Assembly (NCBI RefSeq): GCF_001949145.1
Contig: NW_019091483.1
Span: 437,397-501,396, forward strand
Direction of reading: 5' to 3'
Length of the DNA stretch: 64,000 nt
DNA from: Acanthaster planci
Taxonomy: Eukaryota > Echinodermata > Asteroidea > Valvatida > Acanthasteridae
The notes beneath the pieces were generated by a model. It saw only the letters and a program-made list of their open reading frames with translations. It made no database searches and had not been told where the DNA came from. Positions within the stretch are counted from its first letter, which is position 1, and the number at the start of each line of letters is the position of its first letter. The position numbers were made by a program, and so were the translations under genes. Below, piece by piece: positions 24,270 through 34,800 of the stretch.

Positions 24270-27200
24270 CTGCGGTAGCCAAAAAACGGATATAATTAGA
24301 ATATTCTATTGTATTCAATTAGAAATTGAGTCACAGCATTAGCTCTGCCAGCAAACCAAATTCTTGGCTTATCTTAGAACTCATTAAACCTCGAAATTCC
24401 TACATGTACATGTACACGTACATTTCTCAGAATCCACCAGGTTTTGTCAGACACAGTTGTAAAGACCGTTTCTTGCCCCCTGTTGTTGGTTTTATTTCAT
24501 TTATTCTTGTCAGGGGTCTTCATATGGCAGTTTTTTAATTTTTGTATTTCCTAGACAGCCAGTATAGCTTTTGTTTTTGAGTCTGAAGACTTTAAAATAA
24601 ACAAATAAATAAATAAAACTACAGTTGTAAACTAGGGATTAGAATGGTTATTCTTTACATATTAATTTATTAAACTTGAGTGATGAATACCTTTACACTT
24701 CTGTATTATTAATTTTTTTCCCAAGAACTGTATAGATAACATGTATTTTCCTTATATAGGCAGACCCAGCACAAGCTTCTGCTTTTTGTCTGACCTCTCC
24801 TATACTATTATAATTTAGTTTTATTAACTTCTTTATTATTTAACTTATGTATGGTATGGAAATAAACCTGAAACCTGACTTTGCAGGATTCAAAAGGGCC
24901 TAGAATGTACAAAAAATGTGCTGCTGGTTTGCTCAGGTTGATTCAGGAAGGTTCCTCCAGAGAAAGCCAAAGTAGTTAGGGCTGAGGGTTAAGCATGCTA
25001 TGGACAAAAAAACAAATGTCTGAGAAATAAATACATGTGCATGGCCAAAGGAATTTGCTGTTTTGCTTTCAAATATAAATAGAATAAATGCAACTCTTTG
25101 CAATAAAGCAATTAGCTGTCATTTAGAAGTGTACAGTTGTACGATGCCCATTTTTTAATTTCATAGACATAACTAAATTTAAAACATCAATACCATGTAC
25201 CTTTTTAATAACAGGTTGTGCCCTTATAAATTAAAACTCCCCAAGGCAGAGCACATGCATCTTGTAATAATGTACAATGACAGAATACATTTGTAAAAGG
25301 GTCATTCCACCAAGCTGTTTGGTGCCAGTTTCCTCCAAAATAAATAGCTTAGAATACTGAATTTGGGAAATTTCATGTGAGGTCTTGCTGATATTCAAAG
25401 AAATCTGTCACTGTCAATTCACCCTTAATGTCATACTTTTTAAAATTTGGTGTAAATTGGCTTTAAAATGTTTTATATTTAATTTCCAAACTTTTAATCA
25501 GGAACGATGACCTGTGTTCTAAGCTAGTCATTTGGGTGGAACCCGATGCTAAAAAAGGTGAACTTTAGCAAAACTTGATGAAAATGGTGGTGTGTCCATG
25601 TTACATCCACAACCAGTTTTTCTTTAACAGATCAGAGTGAAAAATTTCAAAGAGCTCTGAAGCATTTCAGACCCAGAAAAGTCAAAAGCAACACTATAAG
25701 CAACAAAATTATCCTCTGAGTGGCCCCCTTATAACTCATCTGAAACATTCCTCAACTTGATGGAATGACCCAACTAGAAGAACTTGTACATGTATGGGTT
25801 GAGAGTTGATCAGTTGTCTTTCAGATAATCCTTGTCCAATTTGGATAAGCTTGGACAATAAGTCACATTACGTGTATCCCCAGAAAAGCTGGGGATAGCA
25901 CAGTATTTCCTGGTCCTTTAAATTTATAGGAAGTACATATACAGGACAAAAGAAAAATCCCAATAACACAAGCCCCTAACGGGATGTCCTCAAACTCATA
26001 AACTGGCAAGTCTGCTTTTCCCTGCCTACACTCCTCTTATAGCCTACCTGAGCTCAGCAGCAGGATAAGCTTAAGGAAGACAAACCGGGACATGTCCAGC
26101 CCCACAGAGTGCAGCTGGTCAGCGATGCGCTTGATCTTGGGCACCAGCTGGTGGAATTTGGCAGTGTGGATGGTGGTCAAGTCGATGACCTGGTTCTTTG
26201 GCAGCAGCAGGTGGCCGGCATTGTCCAGGCAGTAGAAGATTAGGTTAAGACAGAGGATGCTAAGGGTGCATTTGTAAAGAAGTTGAATTTGATCCTCGAT
26301 CTTAGGAAAAATAAATAAAAGCCCAACTGGGTGAGTCTTACAGTAAAGGTCTACTCTTTTCTGTCTTGATGCTTGATCATTTGTGTTCATGGAAAAGGTA
26401 CAGGTAAGCTTTCTGAAGACAGGATGACAGATAAAAATCAGGTAAAATGGCATCAATTCCAGCCTTAAAATTATATTCTTGAATGGTAGATGTACTTCAG
26501 AAATAGTCATGTGAGATGTTTTATTCTTTGTGAGACCCTTACCATGAGCTCCCTGTACATTGGCAGGCCCTTGGCCCATCTCACCAGAGGCAGTATCTCA
26601 TGATTGACAAAGTGGCAGATGGTCTCAACAAGGTTCTTCTCCTCCCGCAGAGTGCTGAGGCAGCAATCAGCCACTGACTGCTTGACAAAGACCTGTTCCT
26701 GCTCTTGTAGCTCCTGGATCAGCTGCTGTGCTCTAAGTTGGGCTTCCTGAACCGGGCCACCCCGACTTGGTTCTGATTTGCGAAGAGGAGCGACTGAGGT
26801 CTGGCCAGATCTGGAACCTGCTATGGCAGTGGAGGCGTCACTTGGGATCTTGGAGGGCTGTCTGTGTCTGCGCTTCTTGGGTGTGGGAGATGCTTTTGCC
26901 TCTTGCTCTTGCTTGAGTTTGATTAGGCGGCGTTGCTCAGATGAGCCCTCATACAGACTACGACCTCCTCGCTGGCGATCCTGTCTGATAGCTTGGTGGA
27001 AAGAAATTTGTAAACTTGTGCATTCACCATTTTTTCGACAATGCATGATGAGCATCATTTATACATTTGCTGTGCAGTTTTACAATCACCTTAAAACTTT
27101 AAAAGCCATTCTCTTCAGCTTATTCGATATTGGTACAATATTAGTAAGAATTACAACTTGGACAAACCTTGCAACTTCATCCCAAGAGAAAGGCACTTCT

Positions 27201-29046
27201 GGAATCGGCAAGCAGCACAGTGCTTACGGCTCTGTAAATCCACCTTGCATCCACCCCCAAGTGCACACTTGAGCTTCTCGTGCCGTTTGCTGTGTATTGT
27301 CCTCTTGAAGAAACCTTTGCAGCTTTCACAGGAGTACATGCCATAGTGGTATCCAGAGACTTTATCCTCACATATTGGACATTTTTTGTCCCGAGGAAGC
27401 TGTTCTGTGAAGTCAACTGTCTGTGCAGTGTTGGTCTGAGATTGCAAACTTTGGCCCTGGTCCTGCAGTGCAACAGCATTAGTTTCAGCAGAGACAGGGT
27501 CACTTGTTAAGGAGGTGTGAGCCAAAGGTGGTATGTCTTGAATCATGTCCACTAGAGGTGCTGGTGAAAAATCAGGTTGCGGGGAGGATGGTACCGTTGT
27601 CAGTGACTCTTCATAAAGCTGCAGGTTCAATGACTGATGCACCTCCTCTGAAGTTGATTCACTGCCTCCAAGAGCAGACACTGGCCCCATCATGGTATCC
27701 ACATCTCTTTGCAAACCAGATCCCACTCCTGCCAATGGTGATGGCATATCCTCTGAGACAATCTGACCAGAAGAACCCACCCCCTCAGAGGAAGCTTTGC
27801 AAAGCACTTTCAGAACTCCAACTGATTCAAGGGGTGATGTTTTTTCTTGATCTGCATAGGCTAATGGAAGCCCAGGTCTATCAGTTTTAGTTTCTACACT
27901 GAACTGAGACTGAGGATTAAGATTTGAAGGCTTCAACAAATTGAAGGAGTTGGAGTGTCTTGAAAATGCATCCGGAAGTGTGAAAAGATCCTGAGGTAAT
28001 GCGGTCTCCCCGAGAAATACCTTAGTGTCACGCTGCATCACAGGGGACAAACTCAAACTTTTACAAAGCTTAGCCTCTGCGTATGTATCAGACACAATAT
28101 TCTCCACAATAGATTCTGTAGAACTGGTACATGTGCTCCTTCCATTTTTGTGACTCATGCCAGGCACAGAGGGAATAGTTTTTAAGTTACTGTCAACTGC
28201 CACTACTGTTGACGGATGATTTGCTGAAGCAGCCATGGTCACGGACATCAGCCCCTGGTTAGTTTCTATTTTTTCTGCTGAAGTTACCAACCAGCTCTTG
28301 GAATTAGTCACTCCAGAGGATGTTAGATCCAGGGGTTGATGGGATTGTGTTGAAATGGTACCAATGGCTGGCTGTGCCAGTGAAGATTTTTGCTGTGTGG
28401 CATGCTGGTTGAGTAGATTTTGCAGGTGCTGAAGCTTGCACAGTTCTGAAAAGTGTGCTCTTATCTTGGCATCTAAGAGGCTGCTGTAAACTTGCCTCGC
28501 GTCAGAGGCTGGCATCTCTTGCTTGATGGCAGAGGAAGTCTGTCGTGTAATGTCATCATGTAAAGGAGAGGATGAGCTGACGAGCAATGGAATGGCCTCT
28601 TGGGTAACATTCCAAGGGATGCTGTTGAAGGCAAATTGGCTGATGGGCGGGGTACAAGAGAAGCTGTTGCTGGATAGATTGGCAGGTGCTTGTTTGATAG
28701 GCAGTGGTGGTAATGCATCAGAGATACTGGTACTACAATCTCTGTGGCTAAGCGCAGGCAACAGACCTCCTGCATACATGTACGTCCCCCTGGGAGGAAT
28801 TACATGTGAAGCAGCAGCAACTGTGCTCGTTATCTGACTTCCTTGTTGGTTTGGGCTCTCAATGGTTTGTATGAGTTGGTACATTCTGTGGGGAAGTTGG
28901 AGCCCCTCTGCATCTGCTCTACATCTACCGGTAGCTGTCCTGTGTGATGGAACACAATCAGTTCCAAGGTTCCCAGGTACATGTATTTGCTCATACAAGT
29001 AACTTGATGTTGATGGTGTACCACTGAAAAGTCTCTCTTCTGTCAT
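24007..29046 (-). CDS. NR5B: NR5B/Hr39-like orphan nuclear receptor (4 coding exons)
   Basis: Minus-strand exons are 29046-27168, 26991-26543, 26300-26048 and 24269-24007 (phases 1, 0, 1; 2844 nt; 947 aa). An unusually long A/B region (residues 1-555) precedes the DNA-binding domain at 556: CPICEDKVSGYHYG, P-box CESCKGFFKRT, second finger CALGGGC and CAAC, then ACRFQKCLSLGMKLQAIRQD and the A-box RGGR. The P-box and RGGR are NR5 traits. Details such as GG-C, ACRF-KC, GMKLxAIRxDRxRGGRS are closest to insect Hr39 (NR5B). The hinge is Lys/Arg-rich. The ligand-binding domain starts near 731 with the signature WAKGLPMYRELMIEDQIQLL. By family it should bind an extended half-site (YCAAGGYCA type) as a monomer in the nucleus. 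The C-terminus SDRPYIQVKVL sits where NR5 proteins have the AF-2 helix (LLIEML type), which is not visible. Upstream 5' UTR exons are likely. Confidence 0.88.
25299..25771. mobile_element. Non-autonomous DNA element with terminal inverted repeats (473 bp)
   Basis: It begins GGGTCATTCCACCAAGCTG (25299) and ends with the near-complement, whose reverse reads GGGTCATTCCATCAAGTTG (to 25771): 17 of 19 terminal bases agree. There is no coding capacity. Flanking AA on both sides is the only target-site candidate, so the superfamily is not assigned. It lies in intron 3 of the receptor. Confidence 0.65.
26048..26300 (-). CDS. NR5B: NR5B-like receptor exon 3: ligand-binding domain core
   Basis: Encodes IEDQIQLLYKCTLSILCLNL through DMSRFVFLKLILLLSS, aligning with the DQxxLL signature and helices 4-9 of NR5 receptors. 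Acceptor TTCCTAAG, donor TCAG|GTAGGC, phase 1. Confidence 0.87.
26543..26991 (-). CDS. NR5B: NR5B-like receptor exon 2: A-box, hinge, start of ligand-binding domain
   Basis: Encodes AIRQDRQRGGRS (DNA-contacting C-terminal extension), a basic hinge with PKKRRHRQP (nuclear-localisation-like) and LKQE (a second sumoylation-type site), a Gln/Glu-rich helix, and ligand-binding-domain helices up to LPMYRELM. Acceptor CCACCAAG, donor ATG|GTAAGG, phase 0. Confidence 0.88.
27168..29046 (-). CDS. NR5B: NR5B-like receptor exon 1: A/B region and DNA-binding domain
   Basis: One 1879-nt exon carries the start Met (CAAAATGAC context), the 555-residue Ser/Pro/Gln-rich A/B region and both zinc fingers. Within A/B are a possible sumoylation site IKQE (174-177), an LxxLL motif LQNLL (208-212) and PLDLT (238-242), which fits the CtBP-binding pattern. 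Eight zinc cysteines are present with normal spacing (C-x2-C, C-x2-C; C-x5-C-x9-C-x2-C). The donor CAAG|GTTTGT splits the Ala codon after GMKLQ, a common intron position in this superfamily. Confidence 0.9.
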
Positions 29047-29643
29047 TTTGAAAGGCCTTTCCCTAATTCCCTAATGTTGGGATACTGTTTATGATGGACA
29101 CAACTTACTTCCCACCAAAGATTTGTATTCAGAATGGATGGCCGATTGTTCTCTTTTTCAGTAAGTTGGCTAGACATGAGTTGCATCATAGTCAAGCTTC
29201 TCATCATCAACACATGGTATGCATGTACATGGACATACTTGTGCTGATATGCTCTTCTGAGGTAAAAGTGAAACACAGGTCTCTAGTGAACTAAACTCCA
29301 AACAGAGATCAATTAATGTTGGCTGCATTAATAATTATAATTTTTGATTGCAGCGTGGTCGTTGGTTTGAATAAAATCAACGTGACAATCGTTTGCGAGT
29401 GAAAAACACATACATGTGCACTGCTGTTGCAACCTGCTATCGGCAGAACAGTCACGTCCAGTTTTCTTAGTTCACTCTGTGGTTCCAAAGTAAACTTGTA
29501 TACTGACCTACTTGTGCGCGGTTCGGTCAACTTGTACCCCTAACACCTCATATGCTGACTGACTTGTACGTTGACCAACTCGTGCACAAATAAACTCACA
29601 CTACGACCAACTCAAAGGTCAAAATTGTCATTGATAAAAAGCA

Positions 29644-29895
29644 TCAATACAGTGGCACATGGTATGTTTGGCCTGTATGGACGTCCAGTTGAGAAAAATT
29701 TTTATGGTAATCGTCCCTGCCACTGAGATTTTCACAGCATCTTTTAGTTGGACATCTCTCAAACTTGTCGAATACTCCTGTTGCCTGCTTCTGCCAGCCA
29801 ATGACTGAGGGAGGGTACTGTTGGTATCTTTTTATCTCGTTATGGATACCAAATCCAGTTGTGGGCCGATGAGGCAGCAACACGATACAACCTGA
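29644..29895 (-). CDS. Unassigned coding-like 3' exon candidate
   Basis: On the minus strand a strong acceptor (polypyrimidine, then AACAATTCAG) is followed by an open frame of about 80 codons ending in TGA at 29644. It includes HRPTTGFGIHNEIKRYQQYP, SVIGWQKQATGVFDKFERCP and LDVHTGQTYHVPLY. The composition is that of a real soluble protein, unlike the Cys/Tyr/His-rich noise frames nearby. No family is recognised and no partner exon was found between here and 31.6 kb. It could be the last exon of a small gene, a pseudogene fragment, or chance. Confidence 0.3.
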   Translation of the reverse strand, partial: SGCIVLLPHRPTTGFGIHNEIKRYQQYPPSVIGWQKQATGVFDKFERCPTKRCCENLSGRDDYHKNFSQLDVHTGQTYHVPLY

Positions 29896-31203
29896 ATTGT
29901 TAAGAAACAGCAATGATGGTTTTTCAAAGTGTAGGATTACATGTACTGGTACAGTCAAACCCAAAAATTCACCAAATTATTCTCTTTCCTGGCAATTTCC
30001 CATACAACAACGAAAATTTCCCAAATGTTGGAAAATTTAAGGAGAAGCGGAAACACTGTTCAAAACTTTCAATACCAAATGCAATTTTGCACACGTGTAA
30101 CGGCACACATCTCCACTGCAATTCAGCATAAAAGTCGGTAGGTTTACGAGTTGGTCAACATGCGAGTTGCTTGGCGTACGACTCTTGGTTAGCTTATTAG
30201 TTGGTACTGTACTGAATGCCTGAGCCCCATTCTCTCATGACTCTTGGCCTTGCCACAGGGAAACATTGTGCACAAACCTATGGGACTTATCTGGAAAGAA
30301 AAACCCAAGTGTTTTCTAAGTAGACCTACATGCAAATAATTTCTTAGTTGGGTTAGGGACATGTATAAATGAGTGAGGGCGCTGTTTGTTTAGAAACTTG
30401 TTTTCTTAAATAAGAAATAAAAAAAAAATTCATCCTTTTTTGCACGTTGTAGCTCTTCTATTTAATTTCCAATTTCAAAATTTTTGAAATTTGATGTGAA
30501 GCCAGCATTTAATTGAAATAAGGCACAAATAAGAACAAAGATTTTACAAAAAGTATTTTGAGGTTTTCAGTTAAAATCCAGACTCACCATGCTCACTTTT
30601 GTGTACAAAATAATTAGTTTGCTCTGCATTACACGTGTACAAATAGCATCTCAAAACATCCCCACTTCAAATAGATTTTTCTTTGCTTCGCAAAGTTTAA
30701 TGGAATCCAACCTTATATCAAAAATTAGAAAAAATGTTGCATCCTGACTCCACTTTTCTCATCATTCTCAATAAAGTCAGTCATTACAGAAACGCTAGAA
30801 AGACACAAATTCTGGACTGAGAAATATTTACCGTTGTTGTTGGGAAATACTTCGAAAATTCTCCTCACTCCCCACAGACTTTGTACACAACTGCTGATGT
30901 GGAGTCAGGATGCAACATTTCTTCCCAAAAGTTTAAAATACTTTTTTTCTTATGACATCCTCCAAGATCACTTCAAAAAGATCACTCCCAGAGTCCTATG
31001 GCCCTAAACATGTTTAAACAGCAAAATAATATGTGAAAAATTAATTAGCCTCCCCAGCTAAGACAGTTTCACTTTTTAGGGCATCTTTAATGTTATCACT
31101 TTCTGATGTGGCTGTTATAACATTTGAAGGGAAAATTAGTGTTGTCCTTAGCCTTAGGCCTAGGACTACCAGCATGACCGGGTAGGCTACTAACCCCCTA
31201 TGC

Positions 31204-31284
31204 TAGCCCCACACATGCTACACGCGGCGATAGAAAAGAGACAGATGGTAAAAGAGAGACACTACAGCCCGAGGTGTGGGGCTA
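31204..31284. mobile_element. Short inverted-repeat element with TAGCCCCAC ends (81 bp)
   Basis: It starts TAGCCCCACAC (31204) and ends GTGTGGGGCTA (31284), an exact 11-bp inverted pair. The ends match the 120-bp MITE at 31900. The flanking 9-mers agree at only 6 of 9 bases, so the target duplication is decayed or absent. It lies in the head-to-head interval upstream of PIGK. Confidence 0.5.
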
Positions 31285-31741
31285 CCCCCCAGCCCCCTGA
31301 ACACTGTGTGCAGTGCGGTTTGACGTCCGCCGCGCTCCCGTGGGGGTAGCCTTCTCAACTTTTTCCGCAACGGGTACTAGCTACATGTACCACTTGGATT
31401 AGAAAATGAACACGGTGAAAAGAAAAATCTGCCACATACCACCATCATGACTCTACAACATGCTTTACGTCATGCATGCTGCCACAGTGCTAGCTAGTGC
31501 TATGCGCACATACCGTTTGACTTTCCGTGGAGGCCTCGACCTAGGTGTAAATTTTATTCTGCGTCGCGTCTCAACATGAACTATTTTATCTCCTCAATTA
31601 CCAAAGATTGTATAGCGCAGGGCGCCCGCTGCTTTATAACTGGTTTCCGCTCGCAGCCGCCTGTGCTGCGTGCTTACTACTAAGGAAGACTAATAAACAC
31701 GGGAAAGGGGAGGCTGTGAACCACACACACTCTGAAAATAA

Positions 31742-31752
31742 AAGATGGCGGC
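31742..31752 (+). promoter_or_regulatory. YY1-type element spanning the PIGK start codon
   Basis: AAGATGGCGGC is an exact match to the YY1 consensus and includes the PIGK ATG. YY1 sites at the start codon in this orientation are common in TATA-less housekeeping promoters. The surrounding 31.2-31.85 kb is richer in CpG than its neighbours. Binding itself is inference. Confidence 0.5.
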
Positions 31753-31825
31753 CCCCATGCGCCGAATTTTGTACACCACCGTTATATTCATCGGGTTTGC
31801 TTTTCCATGCTCAACGTTGCATCAG
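31745..31825 (+). CDS. PIGK: PIGK exon 1: signal peptide
   Basis: Encodes [20 protein letters not shown] and ends STLHQ, a basic n-region plus hydrophobic core. Donor CAG|GTAAGA, phase 0. A second Met at codon 5 is an alternative start that would keep the signal peptide. Confidence 0.9.
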
Positions 31826-34800
31826 GTAAGATGGGATCAGGTGGGATCTATGGTGAGTCAAAAAGTTTGGAAGTAGCCTAAGGACGGTGAGGGCAAAGGT
31901 AGCCCCACTAGTGACACGGACTCTGGCTCCCCGCTCCATCCTTAGGACTCGGATGGAGATGGAGCTAGGATGGACATGATGGAGCGGGATTGAGAGTCCG
32001 TGCCACACTGGTGGGGCTAGGGCAAAGGCTGTTCCAATTTTCCATTTTTCTTTTTCCATTTTAGGCTAGGCCTAACTATTCTGTCCAGTTCGGAGGTTGT
32101 TCCATCAAATTATTGCACTCGACATCTGGGCAAAGGGGCAATGAAAGTGAAGCTTGACTATAACAGGACCAACTTTCATTGAGGAACCGAGTCATCCAGA
32201 AGTATTGGATGTGGAATTGTTTCACGCTGTATGCTGCTGTCCTTTAATTAAGCTCTGATACCTCTACAGGTACATGTATGCAGCAGGTGCATTGTCAAAT
32301 CAACCTGGCAAGCAGGTACATTGAAAAAAATTTAAAATAAATTTGTAAATGAAGTGGATTTGTCTCTCTCCTGTTTAGGATGAATATGTTGAAAGCTTCT
32401 TCAAGAGTGGGCATACAAACAATTGGGCTGTTCTGGTAAGCTTGATGACATCCTGATATACTAGATCTGCTAAATCCATACATTTGCATATGTATTCAGA
32501 ATAATCTGTGGAGTGCTCTTAGACCTGATGGTACTGGTACTCAGTATGCTGAAGTGACTGAATAAGTCAGATGTAACAATCAAATGGAATGTCAGAGTCC
32601 TGGAGGCTCTCAAAAGGCGATGTTATTTGATTAAGAGCCCGACAGTGATGGTGCATTAGTTATTGGGTATGTACTTGTTTGTGTATTGTTATAGTGGGCT
32701 GACAACTAAGCTGTGAATGCATGAACTTTCAATGCATGTTTGGCATGATATATTAGCTCTCTCCAGTGCAGCTGCCCTATTAGGTGTCTTGTGCGTGATA
32801 CTTTCTTTCTAAAGACAATAAAGTTAATTTCGATTTCCATTAGGTAGATTAATGTACCTTAAAGTTACATAAGAACCAAGATGTTGCAGCTAAATTAAAA
32901 AAACAAATCTTGTGTGCAGCTCAACCATCAACACTTCTGTTCTAGGCAGTGCAAATTGCAGATTTCATTTTTAAGTTAGCAAAGTGTACCGTCTCTTGTT
33001 CCATAAGCCCCAATGAGAACCACACTTGAATGTGCGTGTTTCCCTTTGGAACCAGACCAAGAGCCTGTGATACGCAATTCACAGTTTGATATTTTTTGTT
33101 TCAGGTGTGCACGTCACGCTTCTGGTTCAACTACCGTCATGTCGCCAACACCCTGTCTATCTATCGCAGTGTGAAGCGACTGGGTATACCAGACAGCCAG
33201 ATTATTCTCATGCTAGCCGATGACATGGCCTGCAATGCACGCAACCCAAGACCTGGTAAAAAACAAAAACTGAGTCTTGTGAAATTGCGAAATGGAATAC
33301 TTTGACAGAATCTTGGGAACTAAGCAGTTAAGTTTGCAGCCTGCAAAACCTGAAACCCTTACCCTGGTGATGTGTGGGAAATTATGTGTACATTGATATT
33401 GGAGGGTCAAGAACTGTTGGGGAATAGGCTTAAGATCTTTTGGATATTACTTTGGATTCTTGATCCAATCTGAGGTAGTTGGATTTAGTGCTTGTGTTTC
33501 TGAATGAGACACTCTATGCTGCTTTATTCCAAGGAGGTATTAGGTAGTGGGTACCTGAGCATTTTACATAATAGCCAGCAAGGATGGATGTCTCTATAAT
33601 GCTTTACTGATGCTGATGCACAACTTACAGCAAGGAGTTCATAATCTGCTTTTGGGATGCACAACTTACAGCAAGGAGTTCATAATCTGCTTTTGGAATG
33701 CCCATCTTGTTTGCCAGTGACTTTGTCAGATATGCGGATACTCCCCTGATCATGAGCGCCTATTGACTAATAAGCCCACTTTGCACTAATTGCCGTTTAG
33801 TTCTACAGCCTTACCGTGCCAGTGAGTGTGGCTTTAGTTGTACCAACATCACACTCACTAAGTAGATTGTTGCCTTTCTGAACTGTTAATGTCAAAACTG
33901 CCTTCTCCTTCCCAGGGTGACAAAGACAGAGATTGGGCTGTCCCATAAACACCATTACTTCCGTGCACCGAGAGTCCACACACAGTTTATGCAGATTTGT
34001 GCTCATTCTGATGAAAATCAGACATCCAAACTCTGCATTATGTACATGGGAACTAGTGCACACCACCTTCAACTGTCCTGTGAATGTTGTAATTGTCTAT
34101 GATGTTTCTTGTCTGCAGCAACTGTTTTCAACAACGCCAATCAGCACATCAATGTTTATGGGGATGACGTTGAAGTTGATTACAGAGGTTATGAGGTACA
34201 AGGCCAATCTGTTTTTAAGCATGTGGATACACAGTTGGCTTGCCCTGTGATTTATCTGACATTATAAGAATGCAGGGCTTATTTTACATCTGCTTGGGGT
34301 GTTTTTCCCTCACAGTGGAAAGACTTCCCCAAATAAAGTTTTTGACCGAGCCAGCTTACTGTTGGCCGTCCAGATTTGGCCCTGTTTAGAAGGACACACT
34401 TTCAAACTGTTTCCCAGGACATCCTGCACTTATTGTGTAATCTACAGACAATTTTCAAATACCATTATGACCTGTCTCTGGCCGTTGAACTTGAATATGA
34501 CTTTTTCACCTTCACCCACACTGCAGCATGCTTGTCTTCGATACATGGTTCGTTATAATTTATTGTTGTGGATCTGAGGATAGGAAAAATCTGTATTCAT
34601 CATTAATTTACTTGTTTATTTGGCCTTTTCTTTTGGGGGATTATTGGTAGGTCACAGTGGAGAATTTCATCCGTATTTTGACCGGCCGCCTGCCTCCTGG
34701 CACGCCTCGCTCCAAGCGTCTGATGACTGATGACCGCAGCAACATCCTGGTCTATATGACAGGCCATGGCGGTGAGGGCTTCTTAAAATTCCAAGATGCT

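Noticed and set aside
24540-24890. Possible LINE 3' tail (AATAAACCTGAAACCTGA)
   Set aside because: It is suggestive of a retroelement end, but no reverse transcriptase sequence or second copy was seen, so no element was called.
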